A DNA stretch of 64,000 bases from Scandinavium vulneris_A (lineage in GTDB: Bacteria > Pseudomonadota > Gammaproteobacteria > Enterobacterales > Enterobacteriaceae). The stretch's first letter is position 1. Every line of letters starts with the position of its first letter. Under the pieces are notes generated by a model. It was not told the DNA's origin. It saw only the letters and a program-made list of their open reading frames with translations, and did no database searches. Below are positions 36,601-44,505 of the stretch, in pieces. Location: NCBI GenBank assembly GCA_046518185.1, contig JBKGRZ010000002.1, forward strand, positions 1 through 64,000, in the 5' to 3' direction. The position numbers and the translations under genes are program-made.

Positions 36601-39185
36601 TGGTCGGGGCGCTGGGCAACGTGGCGTCGGTGCTGGGGAACGACACCGCGCAGGTGACGTTCAACATCGACAACGGCGGCTCCGGGGATGTCACCATTGA
36701 TGCGGCCGCCACCGGGATCGTGCTGTCTCTGCTCTCGACGCAGGAAATCGTGGTGCAGAAATTCGATACCGCCAGCGGGTCGTGGCAGACCTTCATCAAC
36801 ACCAGTAATCCGGATTTCGCAAACCTGCTGACCCTGACCGGCAGCGGCGTGACGCTGAATCTGACCGGCCTTACCGGCGGGCAATATCGCGTCCTGACCT
36901 ACAACTCAAGCCTGCTGGCGACCGGGTCTTACACCAGCCTTGATGTGGACGTGCATAAAACCAGCGCCGGATCGGTCAGCGGCCCGACCACGGAAACCGG
37001 GAACGTTATCACCGATCAGGATCCGACCGGCGGGCTGGATAACGCCCCAACCGGCACCACGGTGACGCAGGTGACCAACGCCAACGGCGTCGTGACCACG
37101 GTCGGCGCGGGCGGGGCAGACATCGTTGGGCTGTACGGCACGCTACACATTAACCAGGACGGAAGCTACACCTACACCCTGACCAACACCTCGGCGGCGG
37201 TGCTCGGTCATAAAGAGAGCTTCACCTACACCATTACCCACAACGGCGTCAGCGATTCGGCGCAGCTGGTGGTGACCCTCGGCCCGGTTCCGCCAGCCAG
37301 TACCGTGGTTACCGCCGATGACAGCGCTTCGCTGGTGTTCAACACCGACGTGGAAGCAGTCAATAACGGGGCGTCGTCGCAGTCGGGCTTTACGGTGGTG
37401 GGCGTCGGTCTGGGCAACGTGTTGAGCCTCGACGTGCTCGCCGACATGAGCAACCCTATCAAGTTTGATGTGGAAGATGGCAGCACCCGCACCATGACGC
37501 TGCAATCGTCGGTGGGCGGGGTGGCGCTGGCCTCAACCTTCGACCTCTACATCTACCGCTTCAACGATATCACGCAGCAGTACGAGCAGTATCAGGTGCA
37601 AAAAGGCTGGCTGAACGCGCCGCTGCTTGGCGGTCAGTCAAGCCAACTGACCCTGACCCTGCCCGGCGGTGAATACGTGTTCCTGTTGAATACCGCCAGC
37701 GGCGTAACCGCGCTGACCGGTTATACCCTCAACATTTTGCAGGATCACACCTACGCCGTGGACAGCCTCACCGCCAGCACTGCGGGTAACGTGCTGGGCA
37801 ACGATGTGCTGCCAGCCGGGGCGCTGCTAACTGAAGTGAACGGCGTGGCGGTGTCGCCGACCGGCACTACCACCATTAATGGGCTGTATGGCACCCTGAC
37901 CATTAATGCCCAAGGAAATTACACCTACACCCTGAAAAACGGCGTCGGGGCCGACAGCATCAAAACCCCGGACAGCTTCGTCTACACCGTGAAAGCGGCG
38001 AACGGCGATACCGACACGGCGTCGCTGAACATCACGCCAACACCACACGTGCTGGATGCGGTGAACGATTCCAGCGCGGTGATGGCGGTGACCGCAGTGC
38101 AGGACACGCTCGCCTACAGCAACGGTTCACTCGGCTCGGCGACCATCGCCACGCTGGGTAATAAAGGCTCCGGCAGCGGCAGCTTTGATATCACCGGCAA
38201 TAACGCACTGCTGAACGCCACGCTGACCTTCAAGATAGCTTCACTGGTATCACTCGGCGGATTGAGCGTTGCCTGGTCAATCATCGAGAACGGCAACACG
38301 CTGGCGTCCGGCACCATTCCGGCGGGATCGATAAGCCTGCTCAATAACACCATCTCCGTGCCGCTCAACGGGCTGGAGCTGGATGCGGGACATTACACCA
38401 TTTCCTTCACCGGGAACCTGACCGGGCTGGCGGTAGGCAATATCACCATCACCCCAACCCTGACCGGGACCACCTCACATCTGGATATCTTTGAAACCAG
38501 CGGCAGCAGTTCGGTGCAGGGCAACATCTTTGACGGCAGTGAATCCGCCGGGGCCGCCGACCAACTGGCGAGCGTGCATACCACCCTGAGCATCACCGGC
38601 GCGGGCGGCAGTACCGCCTCGCTGGATCCTGCGGCGAGTGCCAGCAGCGCTACGGTGTTGGGCAAGTACGGCTCGCTGCAATTTAACCTCGACGGGTCAT
38701 ACACCTACACCCTGAACAACGGCGTAGCGCTGTCATCGATAAACAGCAAGGAGACCTTCACCTACACCCTGAACGATCACAATGGTCATACCGATACCGC
38801 GACCCTGACCATCAACATGAATCCGCAGATGCTCAGCACCGATCAGCATGACGTGGTCACCGGGTCCGCCTACGGCGACACGATGATTTATCACCTGCTG
38901 AACGCGGCGGATGCCACCGGGGGCAACGGCAGTGACAACTGGACCAACTTCAATCTCGCACAGGGTGACAAAGTTGACGTCAGCGCACTGTTAACCGGCT
39001 GGGATCACCAAGGGTCTACGCTCGGGAATTTCATCCAGGTCACCACCAATGGGTCTAACACGGTGATTTCAGTCGACCGTGACGGCGGGGGTTCTACCTA
39101 TCACTCAACGGCCTTAATCACTCTGGACAACGTCCAGACCAATCTGACGGAGCTGCTGCAACAGAACCACATTATTACCGGCTAG
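27663..39185 (+). CDS. bapA: Giant biofilm-associated adhesin BapA
   Basis: A 3,840-residue type I-secreted surface adhesin, close in size to Salmonella BapA (about 3,800). Order: N-terminal BapA prefix-like domain (about 1-115); a hydrophobic WPWVLGGVAVAAGIGIAAG segment; a Gly/Asp/Asn linker (about 140-195); about 28 Ig-like repeats (about 196-2,950) each opening with TAPxxP; a beta-rich region with three VCBS-like modules (YGTLxINxDGSYTYTL); and a C-terminal secretion region (about 3,720-3,840) starting DVVTGSAYGDT and ending with a hydrophobic target typical of VC_A0849-type substrates. The start at 27663 has a good ribosome-binding site; an upstream in-frame codon at 27645 lacks one. Followed by its own exporter genes. 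Role in biofilm is inferred from the Salmonella system. Confidence 0.93.
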   Translation: MRPFSIISELTGVTSNVEATEVTLSAPSVVKLQLERSDIASITRSGQDMVIKLHTGETLTIHNFYAEYPQGTNQLVLEDSHGALWWVEDTAGDFHFQQIENLDGFMVAEGQSDGGAIWPWVLGGVAVAAGIGIAAGSGGGGGGGGSDDNSGNGSGDGDGDGNGNGGGDNGGDGDGGDGDGDGDGGNGGNGGGSTADTTPPTAPTNLAVSPDGTTLTGKAEPGSTVVVKGPDGTVIGKGTAGSDGSFTIVLDKPQISGEQLTVDATDKAGNTGPNAEVTAPNVDLPATPVILSALDDHGATPTPLGNNQITNDNTPLLKGTGTAGSTVHIFQDGHQIGTALVGSDGTWNFAITNALSDGIHSFTAIAFNLKGRSLESTHFTLTIDTVAPDAPQLSAVTDDVLTIVGPLQSGSLTDDARPTLSGKGEVGDTITVYDGQTKLGTTTVDANGNWTFTPSQPLADGPHTLVITQTDAAGNVSGNTLSPTFTVDTTPPNPAQITDVSENGATVTGTAEAGSTVSIYDSNNVLLGSVVVGSSGVFEVTLNPAQTQGQSLEARIQDAAGNVGQPTDFTASDSGFPVQPIIVTVTDDFAPSTGNVTSGGDTNDNTPTLTGTAEPNATITISDNGIPLAPPVTADANGDWSFTPLVPLTDGDHAFTATATNTAGTSGPSTSFTVDIDTLPPTLSNLAVVSQGQTLTGTTEAGSTVVVKDSLGNTLGTAVVDQSGNFSITLSTPKTNGESLTVSVTDKAANIGVPETFNVPDTTAPNPPSGLVVTPDGLHVTGQAEPNSTITITDGNGNVIGTGVTNGSGNFVATLDTPQLNGEGLLAIATDAANNPSQPASVVAPDTTAPDVPSGLVVNANGTQLTGNAEAGSTVIVKDPDGNVVGTGKADPAGHFTLTLTPAQDNGETLAVTATDLANNTSQPGFADAPDITAPDQPVILQVTDDVPGIVGALNSGDTTNDSQPTLSGKAEAGSTVQVYENGNLLGNAILDGSGNWSFTPDSPLSEGSHQFIVKSTDADGNSSSSAPFNILVDTVAPLVPAITLVNDDAPGILGPVANTGLTNDSTPTISGTGQPGSVVHLFDNGDFVANITVTPSGTWSYTFTTPLTGTDHSLTVNASDDYGNTSTDSAAWTFTLDTTAPTVPGLTDVTTAGGTTLDPGQLTNETQPHLTGTGDIGSVITIYDNGVAIGQVTVDGLGEWDFTPPLPLTDNKTHVLTATATDEAGNESAPASFTLQVDATAPDAPIIVSATIEGSNGDIVLANGSVTKETEPLLSGNAEPNSSVTLYNNGAFLATVPTDGNGAWSYLPSTGLTEGLHVITATATDAAGNTSPISGGFSVQIDLTPPDIPAAPLVTDNVLPVVGNIADNGSTNDTTPTFSGTGEVGSTITIYNGTDIMGTALVNESGNWSWTPGSPLPLPNYVITTTATDPAGNTSAHSPSVSFTIDTDVPNAPVISYAEDDVGPLVQVTTGGSTDDNTPVLHGTAEIGSTVSIFNGSTLVGTAVTDGSGNWSLALGTLTDNTYTFTAVATDKAGNPSGTSNSFTLTVDTAVLLPPVVEQIADDLGVIQGNLTNGMFTDDQTLVISGTGQNGTTVVIYDNGVELGTAVVSNGQWSFPTPTLTVDPLTETQHSFTFTTRDGAEETAPTAPIVITVDIAPPAEPVVNLVSPDGTNVSGTAEANSTVIIKNAAGDVIGQGAADAGGNFSVTLSPAQTAGQTLTAIDQDRAGNQSGGVDFTASNSGLPDVPVIGQILDNVSPVVGPVAPGGSTDDTTPTLSGTAEANATVHIYIDGNPIEAGNVVADGSGNWSFTIPSDLLEGPHSFTVSASNGQGTGGLSAPTTITVDLTAPLAPFITNATDDVPANVGTLGSGQLTNDVRPTLNGVGEPNATITVYDNGVAIGTATANGSGNWSFTPTADLTSTSHDFTVTATDAAGHTGPLSGIFTLNIDAVAPIIPAITSVANDNGTLPVAIPSGGATNDTQPLIGGTGEIGSTITVYDNGTVLGTATVDGTGTWSLPAPTALAEGAHNLTVTATDAAGNTTVQSAPFPIVIDTAPPAVPTLLTVVDDQPGVTGPLVNGQLTNDTTPTLNGRGEAGATIKVFSDGVQVGSGTVDGTGAWSVTPTTPLTNGIHQLTVSQTDPAGNVSASTGSFTVNVDATVPVAPIITSVADNTAPVIGVVPNGGSTNETRPAISGTGEAGSTITLYNGVTVIGTATVNAGGNWSFTPTTALTSGTWNITATATDAAGNTGPASAIRSFTVDTAAPTIPTITTVFDDQGPVTGNLTTGAVTDDARPAIGGTSEANASIKIYDGGNLVTTVTADGNGAWSWTPASALSQGSHVITVTATDAAGNVSLSSNSFTFVVDSQAPLAPVITSLADDVTPVTGPIISGQSTNDNTPTLTGTAEVGATVNIYDGTTLVGTTTADALGNWIVTTSTLGDGPHTLTARATDAAGNLGPSSAGFAITIDTSAPVVPVLQTVSDDVTGGVVGTLTNGQLTNDNKPTLTGTAEAGSTVSIYDGSTLLGTTVATGGTWSFTPGTALSDGSHTLTVTATDTAGNISPATGSFVVVVDATLPVTPVITTIVDDVPNIVGAVGNGQPTNDTLPTLNGTAEANSTVRIYDNGALVTTVTANGSGNWTWTPTAALSQGNHSYTVTSTDAAGNLSATSSAAAIVVDTVAPGAPTNLAANSTGTRITGTAEANSTVTITSSTGTVLGTATADGTGAFTVTLSPAQTSGQPLLAFAQDKAGNVGGSTPFTAPDTRLPDAPTITSVVDDVANYTGSIANGQLTNDPTPTLSGLAQANSTVTIYNNGVLLGTTTANASGAWSFTPTANMTEGSHAFTATATNANGTGAASSSISINIDTTAPSAPGITISADGSTLSGTAEANSTVTITLPNGAGTLTATAGSDGNWTLTLPVRQIEGQLLTATATDVAGNTSGPGSVTAPLLPLSAGDNITNLALTSTATTTTEHLTDYGLLLVGALGNVASVLGNDTAQVTFNIDNGGSGDVTIDAAATGIVLSLLSTQEIVVQKFDTASGSWQTFINTSNPDFANLLTLTGSGVTLNLTGLTGGQYRVLTYNSSLLATGSYTSLDVDVHKTSAGSVSGPTTETGNVITDQDPTGGLDNAPTGTTVTQVTNANGVVTTVGAGGADIVGLYGTLHINQDGSYTYTLTNTSAAVLGHKESFTYTITHNGVSDSAQLVVTLGPVPPASTVVTADDSASLVFNTDVEAVNNGASSQSGFTVVGVGLGNVLSLDVLADMSNPIKFDVEDGSTRTMTLQSSVGGVALASTFDLYIYRFNDITQQYEQYQVQKGWLNAPLLGGQSSQLTLTLPGGEYVFLLNTASGVTALTGYTLNILQDHTYAVDSLTASTAGNVLGNDVLPAGALLTEVNGVAVSPTGTTTINGLYGTLTINAQGNYTYTLKNGVGADSIKTPDSFVYTVKAANGDTDTASLNITPTPHVLDAVNDSSAVMAVTAVQDTLAYSNGSLGSATIATLGNKGSGSGSFDITGNNALLNATLTFKIASLVSLGGLSVAWSIIENGNTLASGTIPAGSISLLNNTISVPLNGLELDAGHYTISFTGNLTGLAVGNITITPTLTGTTSHLDIFETSGSSSVQGNIFDGSESAGAADQLASVHTTLSITGAGGSTASLDPAASASSATVLGKYGSLQFNLDGSYTYTLNNGVALSSINSKETFTYTLNDHNGHTDTATLTINMNPQMLSTDQHDVVTGSAYGDTMIYHLLNAADATGGNGSDNWTNFNLAQGDKVDVSALLTGWDHQGSTLGNFIQVTTNGSNTVISVDRDGGGSTYHSTALITLDNVQTNLTELLQQNHIITG
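28063..28248 (+). repeat. Gly/Asp-rich low-complexity linker in bapA
   Basis: Imperfect tandem GGN/GAT triplets encode a run of Gly, Asp, Asn and Ser of about 60 residues between the membrane-like N-terminal segment and the first Ig repeat. It is a probable flexible hinge and prone to length change. Confidence 0.85.
28249..36516 (+). repeat. About 28 Ig-like repeats in bapA
   Basis: By reading the TAPxxP openings and GTAEAGSTV/GNWSFTP/ATDAAGN cores, about 20 long modules (about 100 residues, with a DDVxxxxGxLxNGxxTND insert) and 8 short modules (about 85 residues, lacking that insert) can be counted. The short ones fall at places 1, 4, 6, 7, 8, 16, 26 and 28. The order is irregular, indicating duplication and loss. 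Confidence 0.85.
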
Positions 39186-39193
39186 TCATAACA

Positions 39194-39219
39194 GCCCCGG
39201 GGGTCACGGCTCCCGGGGC
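39194..39219 (+). promoter_or_regulatory. Strong hairpin between bapA and bapB
   Basis: GCCCCGGG ... CCCGGGGC stem 8 bases after the bapA stop, followed by A residues rather than T on the plus strand. It could stabilise the bapA message or lower read-through to bapB; it is not a classical terminator in this direction. Confidence 0.6.
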
Positions 39220-39260
39220 AAAAAACAGCAACATGTCGTGTTTTTTAAAAGGGATACAAT

Positions 39261-40670
39261 ATGGGAAGAAGAGCGCCTGTCGCATTATTGCTGGCATTCC
39301 ACCTCTGTTCCATTCAGGTGTATGCCGAAGATGAGCCACAAACTATCAGTTCTGAAGGACTGGCCAACGAGCAAGGATTGCCATCGCTCGATGGCTCCGC
39401 CGCTGAACTTCCCCTGAGTACCGCCGCGCCCGGCACGCTGACGCTGGGCAACGCCGTGAATCGCTCGGTTAACTGGCACCCGGCTATCCGGGAGGCGATC
39501 GGTAAACTGCAGTCACAAAACGAGCAGATTAACGTCGCCAAATCGAAGTATTACCCGCAGATAAGCGCGGGCATGAACAACGGCTACAGCAACACATACA
39601 CCAACAACGGCTACAGCCCGTCGCTGGTGCTGTCGCTTTCGCAAATGCTGTATGACTTCGGCAAAGTATCAAGCCAGGTGCGGGCCGAAACCGCCGGAGC
39701 CGCGCAGGAGCAGGCCAATGTGCTGCTGAGTATCGACAATGTCGCCCACGACACCGCCGTCGCCATGGTGCAGGTGCAGTCCTGGCAGCAGATGGTGGAG
39801 GCCGCCAAAGCACAGCTGAATGCGCTCAACAGTATCGGTAAGCTCACCGAACAGCGTAACGATGAAGGGGCCACCTCTCTTTCGGATGTGGTGCAAACCA
39901 ACGCCCGTATCGAATCCGCCCGTTCGCAAATGGTGCAATATCAGGCCAATCTCGAGAGTTCACAGGCCAACCTGATGACCCTGCTGGGCTGGAATACCCT
40001 GAACGACATCAGCAGTGATTTTCCGGCGAAGCTTGAACAGAGCTGCATGATGGCGAAACCGGAAGACCGGCTGGTTCCGTCGGTGCTTGCCGCCTGGGCT
40101 GGGGCCAGTGCCGCACAGGCCAATCTGGATTACGCCAACGCGCAAATGACCCCCACCATCTCGCTGGAGCCGTCGGTTCAGCATTACCTCAACGACAAAT
40201 ATCCGAGCAATGAGGTGCTGGACAGAACGCAATATTCGACATGGGTGAAGGTCGAAATGCCGATTTATCAGGGGGGCGGCCTCACCGCCCGACGCGATGC
40301 CGCCAGTCATGCGGTGGAGTCAGCGCAGTCCACCATCCAGCGCACCCGGCTCGACGTCCGGCAAAAACTGCTGGAGGCCCGCAGTCAGTCGCTGAATCTC
40401 GCCAGCGCGTTGCAGATTCTGCGCCGCCAGCAGCAGCTCAGCGAACGCACCCGCGAACTGTATCAGCAGCAGTATCTCGACCTTGGTTCCCGCCCGTTAT
40501 TGGATGTGCTCAACGCCGAACAGGAAGTGTATCAGGCGCGCTTTGCAGAGCTGCAAACGCAGAGCCAGCTCCATCAGCTACAGCTTGACTGCCTGTATAA
40601 CACCGGCACGATACGCCAGGCTTTTGGCTTAAATAATCGCAGCATCCAGTCCGTGGAGATCCAGCCATGA
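39261..40670 (+). CDS. bapB: TolC-family outer membrane channel BapB
   Basis: A 469-residue outer-membrane factor of the type I secretion system. A signal peptide (about 1-22, ending VYA) is followed by two OEP repeats of coiled-coil alpha-barrel and beta-barrel strands (about 55-245 and 265-455). This is the TolC plan, and it resembles the BapB/LapE group as a dedicated exit channel for BapA. GGGATACAAT precedes the ATG. Second gene of bapABCD; its stop overlaps the bapC start as ATGA. Confidence 0.9.
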   Translation: MGRRAPVALLLAFHLCSIQVYAEDEPQTISSEGLANEQGLPSLDGSAAELPLSTAAPGTLTLGNAVNRSVNWHPAIREAIGKLQSQNEQINVAKSKYYPQISAGMNNGYSNTYTNNGYSPSLVLSLSQMLYDFGKVSSQVRAETAGAAQEQANVLLSIDNVAHDTAVAMVQVQSWQQMVEAAKAQLNALNSIGKLTEQRNDEGATSLSDVVQTNARIESARSQMVQYQANLESSQANLMTLLGWNTLNDISSDFPAKLEQSCMMAKPEDRLVPSVLAAWAGASAAQANLDYANAQMTPTISLEPSVQHYLNDKYPSNEVLDRTQYSTWVKVEMPIYQGGGLTARRDAASHAVESAQSTIQRTRLDVRQKLLEARSQSLNLASALQILRRQQQLSERTRELYQQQYLDLGSRPLLDVLNAEQEVYQARFAELQTQSQLHQLQLDCLYNTGTIRQAFGLNNRSIQSVEIQP

Positions 40671-42859
40671 CCCGTGCCGCTCCTCCTGTTGAAGAACTAA
40701 TCAGCGATCGCGCCCTCAGCAACTGGGCGCTGGCCATCGGTCACGTCGCCGCCCACTATCGGGTGGTCTGTTCACCGGGCGCGATTCAGGCCAACGCCCC
40801 GTGGTTTAAAGGCAAAAACCGCACGCCAGCACTGACGCAGCTTGCGCGTCAGGCCGGACTCTCATTCCACCTGCTCACCCTGACCGAACACGCCTTCAGC
40901 CAATGGCGACTGCCGGTGGTGGCGGAACTCGAAGATGGCCAGTTGGCGGTCATCGAGCACTTCAACGGCGACGATGCGGTCGACGTGTTCATGATTGACG
41001 GCGACAGCGAAAGTAACCGGGTGGTCGCCAGCGAACTGTTGTCATCGGTGAAATATGTGGCTGCCCTGCGCCCGCTCTCGGCGCTGAAGGACAGCCGCGT
41101 CGATACCTACGTCTCCCGTTTCAGCCCCGACTGGATGAAGGGGCTGGTGTTACAGGATTTACGGCCGTACATCCCGGTGATGATCGCCGCATTTCTGGTG
41201 AACGTGCTATCGCTGGCCGGGATCGTATTTTCGATGCAGGTCTACGACCGGGTGATCCCGGCGCAGTCCTACCCGACACTGTACGTGCTGGCAACCGGGG
41301 TGCTTATCTCGGTGATATTCGGATTCCTGCTGCGGGAGGCGCGAACCCACATCATGGACGTGCTCGGCAAACGCGCCGACATGCGCATTTCTGATCGGGT
41401 GTTCAGCCACGCCCTACGGCTGCGGAACAGCGCAGTGCCCCGCTCCACCGGCAGCTTTATCTCCCAGTTGCGCGAACTGGAACAAATCCGCGAGATGATC
41501 ACCTCCTCGACCCTTTCCACGCTGGTCGATTTACCGTTCTTCTTCCTGTTCGTGGTGGTGTTGGGGATCATCGCCCCGCAGCTATCGTGGATAGCCCCGG
41601 TGGCCGCGATAATGATGGTGCTCCCGGGCCTGCTTTTACAGAAAAAACTGGCGATCCTGGCGAACCAGTCGGCGCATGAATCCACCCTGCGTAATGCGGT
41701 GCTGGTGGAGAGCGTGCAGGGGCTGGAGGACATCAAGCTGATGCAGGCGGAGAACCGTTTTTTGCAGCAGTGGAACAGCTACATTCGCATTACCGGAGAA
41801 TCTGGCCTGCGCACCCGCAAAGTGACGCAGGGCCTGATTGGCTGGGGTATGTCGGTGCAAAGCCTGGTGTATGCGGCAGTAATATTGTTCGGCGCGCCGC
41901 TGGTGATCGAGGGTGACCTGACCACCGGGTCGGTGGTGGCCGCCTCGATGCTGGCATCACGGATGATTGCCCCAATGGCCGGGCTATGCGGCGTGCTGGC
42001 GCGCTGGCAGCAGGTAAAAGCCGCCAAAATGGGGCTCGACAGCATCATGCAGTTGCCGACCGAAACCCAGCGCGACGAAAGCCTGGTGCATCAGGAAATT
42101 TTCCACGGTCACTACGTTTTTGAGAATGCGCATTTCCGCTATCACCACGAAGATCAGCGGGTGCCGCTGCGCATCTCGCGGCTTGAGATTTTGCCCGGAG
42201 AACGCGTGGCCCTGCTCGGGCGAAACGGCGCGGGCAAATCCACACTGTTGCAGGCCCTGGCGGGCGGGGTTGAAATCGTCAACGGCGACCTGCGCCTCGA
42301 TAACCTCAGCATCTCGCAAATCGACATGGCCGACCTGCGCCGCAACATCGGTTTTCTCAGCCAGAACGCGCGGCTGTTCTTCGGCACCCTGCGCGAGAAC
42401 TTAACCCTCGGCGCGCCGCACGCCAGCGATGAAGCGATCTTTGAGGTGTTGGAAATCTGCGGGGCCGATAGCTTTGTTAAACGCCTGCCGAAGGGATTAG
42501 ATCATCCCATCATGGAAGGCGGCAACGGGCTGTCAGGCGGCCAGCGCCAGGCGATTCTGCTGGCCCGAATGCTGCTCCGTTCGCCAAATATCGTCCTGCT
42601 CGATGAACCGAGCGCCTCGCTGGACGAACACACCGAGCGGGAGTTTATTCAGCGCCTCGGCAACTGGCTCGGCAACCGGACGCTGATTGTCGCCACCCAT
42701 CGCGTGCCGGTGCTGGATCTGGTAGATCGCGTGGTGGTGCTAAAAGAAGGCCAGCTGGTGATGGATGCCCCGAAAGCTCAGGCAATGAATAACAGCCGCA
42801 CACCGGCTCCGGGAACGACCAATGGACGGGGGTGGAACAATGAAAACCAGTCAGCGTGA
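40667..42859 (+). CDS. bapC: Type I secretion ABC transporter BapC
   Basis: A 730-residue inner-membrane ATPase/permease that exports BapA. A degenerate C39-like domain (about 1-140) has no Cys at the usual nucleophile position (SNWALAIGH), so it should bind rather than cut substrate, as in LapB/HlyB. The six-helix membrane domain covers about 165-440. The ATPase (about 480-710) shows Walker A GRNGAGKST, signature LSGGQRQ and Walker B IVLLDEP. It overlaps bapB by four bases and bapD by 20, implying tight coupling. Confidence 0.93.
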   Translation: MTRAAPPVEELISDRALSNWALAIGHVAAHYRVVCSPGAIQANAPWFKGKNRTPALTQLARQAGLSFHLLTLTEHAFSQWRLPVVAELEDGQLAVIEHFNGDDAVDVFMIDGDSESNRVVASELLSSVKYVAALRPLSALKDSRVDTYVSRFSPDWMKGLVLQDLRPYIPVMIAAFLVNVLSLAGIVFSMQVYDRVIPAQSYPTLYVLATGVLISVIFGFLLREARTHIMDVLGKRADMRISDRVFSHALRLRNSAVPRSTGSFISQLRELEQIREMITSSTLSTLVDLPFFFLFVVVLGIIAPQLSWIAPVAAIMMVLPGLLLQKKLAILANQSAHESTLRNAVLVESVQGLEDIKLMQAENRFLQQWNSYIRITGESGLRTRKVTQGLIGWGMSVQSLVYAAVILFGAPLVIEGDLTTGSVVAASMLASRMIAPMAGLCGVLARWQQVKAAKMGLDSIMQLPTETQRDESLVHQEIFHGHYVFENAHFRYHHEDQRVPLRISRLEILPGERVALLGRNGAGKSTLLQALAGGVEIVNGDLRLDNLSISQIDMADLRRNIGFLSQNARLFFGTLRENLTLGAPHASDEAIFEVLEICGADSFVKRLPKGLDHPIMEGGNGLSGGQRQAILLARMLLRSPNIVLLDEPSASLDEHTEREFIQRLGNWLGNRTLIVATHRVPVLDLVDRVVVLKEGQLVMDAPKAQAMNNSRTPAPGTTNGRGWNNENQSA

Positions 42860-44030
42860 TGTCGCCATGGACGACCTCGACATTCGTCGGGAGAATGAAT
42901 TTTCCGGCGCCACTAAAATCGTGCTGCTCTCTGCCGCCCTGTTTTTGCTGCTCGGCGCGTGGGCGTGGTTTGGTCAACTCGACGAAGTCTCGACCGGCAC
43001 CGGGAAGGTTATCCCCAGCTCACGCGAACAGGTGTTGCAGTCGCTCGACGGTGGAGTGCTCACCGAGCTGTTGGTCCACGAAGGCGACAAAGTACAGGCC
43101 GGGCAAGTGGTGGCGCGGCTGGACCCGACCCGCTCAGAGTCTAACGTCGGCGAAAGTGCCGCCCGCTACCGGGCCTCGCTGGCCTCCAGCGTGCGTCTGA
43201 ATGCCGAGGTGAACGACCTGCCGCTCAAGTTTCCCGCCTCGCTCAATGCCTGGCCGGACCTGATCGCCCAGGAAACCCGGCTGTATAAATCGCGTCGCGC
43301 GCAGCTCATCGACTCACAGGCCGATCTTCAGGACGCGCTGAACTCGGTGAATAAAGAGCTCGCCATCACCGAACGACTGCAAAAAAGCGGCGCGGCGAGC
43401 CATGTGGAAGTGCTGCGTTTGCAGCGCGAGAAAAGTGACCTCGGCCTGAAAATCACCGATTTACGCTCGCAGTATTACGTGCAGGCCCGCGAGGCGTTGT
43501 CGAAGGCCAATGCCGAAGTCGACATGCTGTCGTCGATCATTAAAGGCCGGGAAGACTCGGTCACGCGAATGACCGTGCGCTCACCGATGCGCGGGATTGT
43601 GAAAAATATCCAGGTGACGACCATCGGCGGCGTCATCCCACCGAACGGTGAAATGATGGAGATCGTCCCCGTCGACGATCATCTGCTGATTGAAGCCCGC
43701 CTCTCCCCGCGCGATATCGCGTTTATCCACCCCGGACAGCGGGCGCTGGTCAAAATCACCGCTTACGATTACGCCATTTACGGCGGGCTGGAGGGCGAAG
43801 TCGAGACCATTTCGCCCGACACGATTCAGGACAAAGTGAAGCCAGAAATTGTTTACTATCGGGTGTTTATCCGCACCCATCAGGATTATCTGGTCAACAA
43901 GCGCGGGCATAAGTTCTCCATCTCGCCGGGGATGGTCGCCAGCGTCGACATCAAAACCGGTGAAAAAACCATCATGGATTACCTGATCAAGCCATTCAAC
44001 CGCGCGAAAGAGGCGTTACGTGAGCGATAA
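42840..44030 (+). CDS. bapD: HlyD-family membrane fusion protein BapD
   Basis: A 396-residue periplasmic adaptor linking BapC to BapB. Short cytoplasmic N-terminus, one membrane helix (about 29-50), a lipoyl half-motif (about 60-95), a long coiled-coil hairpin (about 100-230), then beta-barrel (about 240-390) with VRSPMRGIVKNIQVTT. The ATG at 42840 follows GGGGGTGGAAC and is inside the bapC end. Last gene of the operon. Confidence 0.92.
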   Translation: MKTSQRDVAMDDLDIRRENEFSGATKIVLLSAALFLLLGAWAWFGQLDEVSTGTGKVIPSSREQVLQSLDGGVLTELLVHEGDKVQAGQVVARLDPTRSESNVGESAARYRASLASSVRLNAEVNDLPLKFPASLNAWPDLIAQETRLYKSRRAQLIDSQADLQDALNSVNKELAITERLQKSGAASHVEVLRLQREKSDLGLKITDLRSQYYVQAREALSKANAEVDMLSSIIKGREDSVTRMTVRSPMRGIVKNIQVTTIGGVIPPNGEMMEIVPVDDHLLIEARLSPRDIAFIHPGQRALVKITAYDYAIYGGLEGEVETISPDTIQDKVKPEIVYYRVFIRTHQDYLVNKRGHKFSISPGMVASVDIKTGEKTIMDYLIKPFNRAKEALRER

Positions 44031-44080
44031 GTGAGCGTTTACGCGGGTTATAGCGGTGGCGCTGGGGGCAAAAGGTCTGT

Positions 44081-44086
44081 TATACT
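44081..44086 (+). promoter_or_regulatory. ssrA promoter -10 element
   Basis: TATACT lies 15 bases before the tmRNA 5' end, the same setting as in E. coli. No good -35 is visible at 16-18 bases. Confidence 0.55.
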
Positions 44087-44100
44087 GACTGGAACACATT

Positions 44101-44463
44101 GGGGCTGATTCTGGATTCGACGGGATTTGCGAAACCCAAGGTGCATGCCGAGGGGCGGTTTGCCTCGTTAAAAGCCGCAAAAAAATAGTCGCAAACGACG
44201 AAAACTACGCTTTAGCAGCTTAATAACCTGCTAAGAGCCCTCTCTCCCTAGCTTCCGCTCTTAAGACGGGGATCAAGAGAGGTCAAACCCAAAAGAGATC
44301 GCGTGGACATCCTGCCTGGGGTGAAATCGCTAAAACTAATCAGGCTAGTCTGGTAGTGGCGTGTCTGTCCGCAGCTGCCCGGCGAATGTAAAGACTGACT
44401 AAGCATGTAGTACCGAGGATGTAGGAATTTCGGACGCGGGTTCAACTCCCGCCAGCTCCACCA
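44101..44463 (+). ncRNA. ssrA: Transfer-messenger RNA (tmRNA)
   Basis: A 363-base tmRNA, the E. coli length, starting GGGGCTGATTCTGG and ending GCCAGCTCCACCA (encoded CCA). The tag reading frame at 44191-44220 encodes ANDENYALAA followed by TAA TAA; the resume Ala codon is GCA. The tRNA-like half has GGTTCAACTCC as the T arm. It rescues stalled ribosomes with SmpB. Its 3' end is a well-known phage and island integration target; accessory DNA begins after it. Confidence 0.98.
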
Positions 44464-44505
44464 AAATTCTCCATCGGTGATTACCAGAGTCATCCGATGA
44501 AGTCG

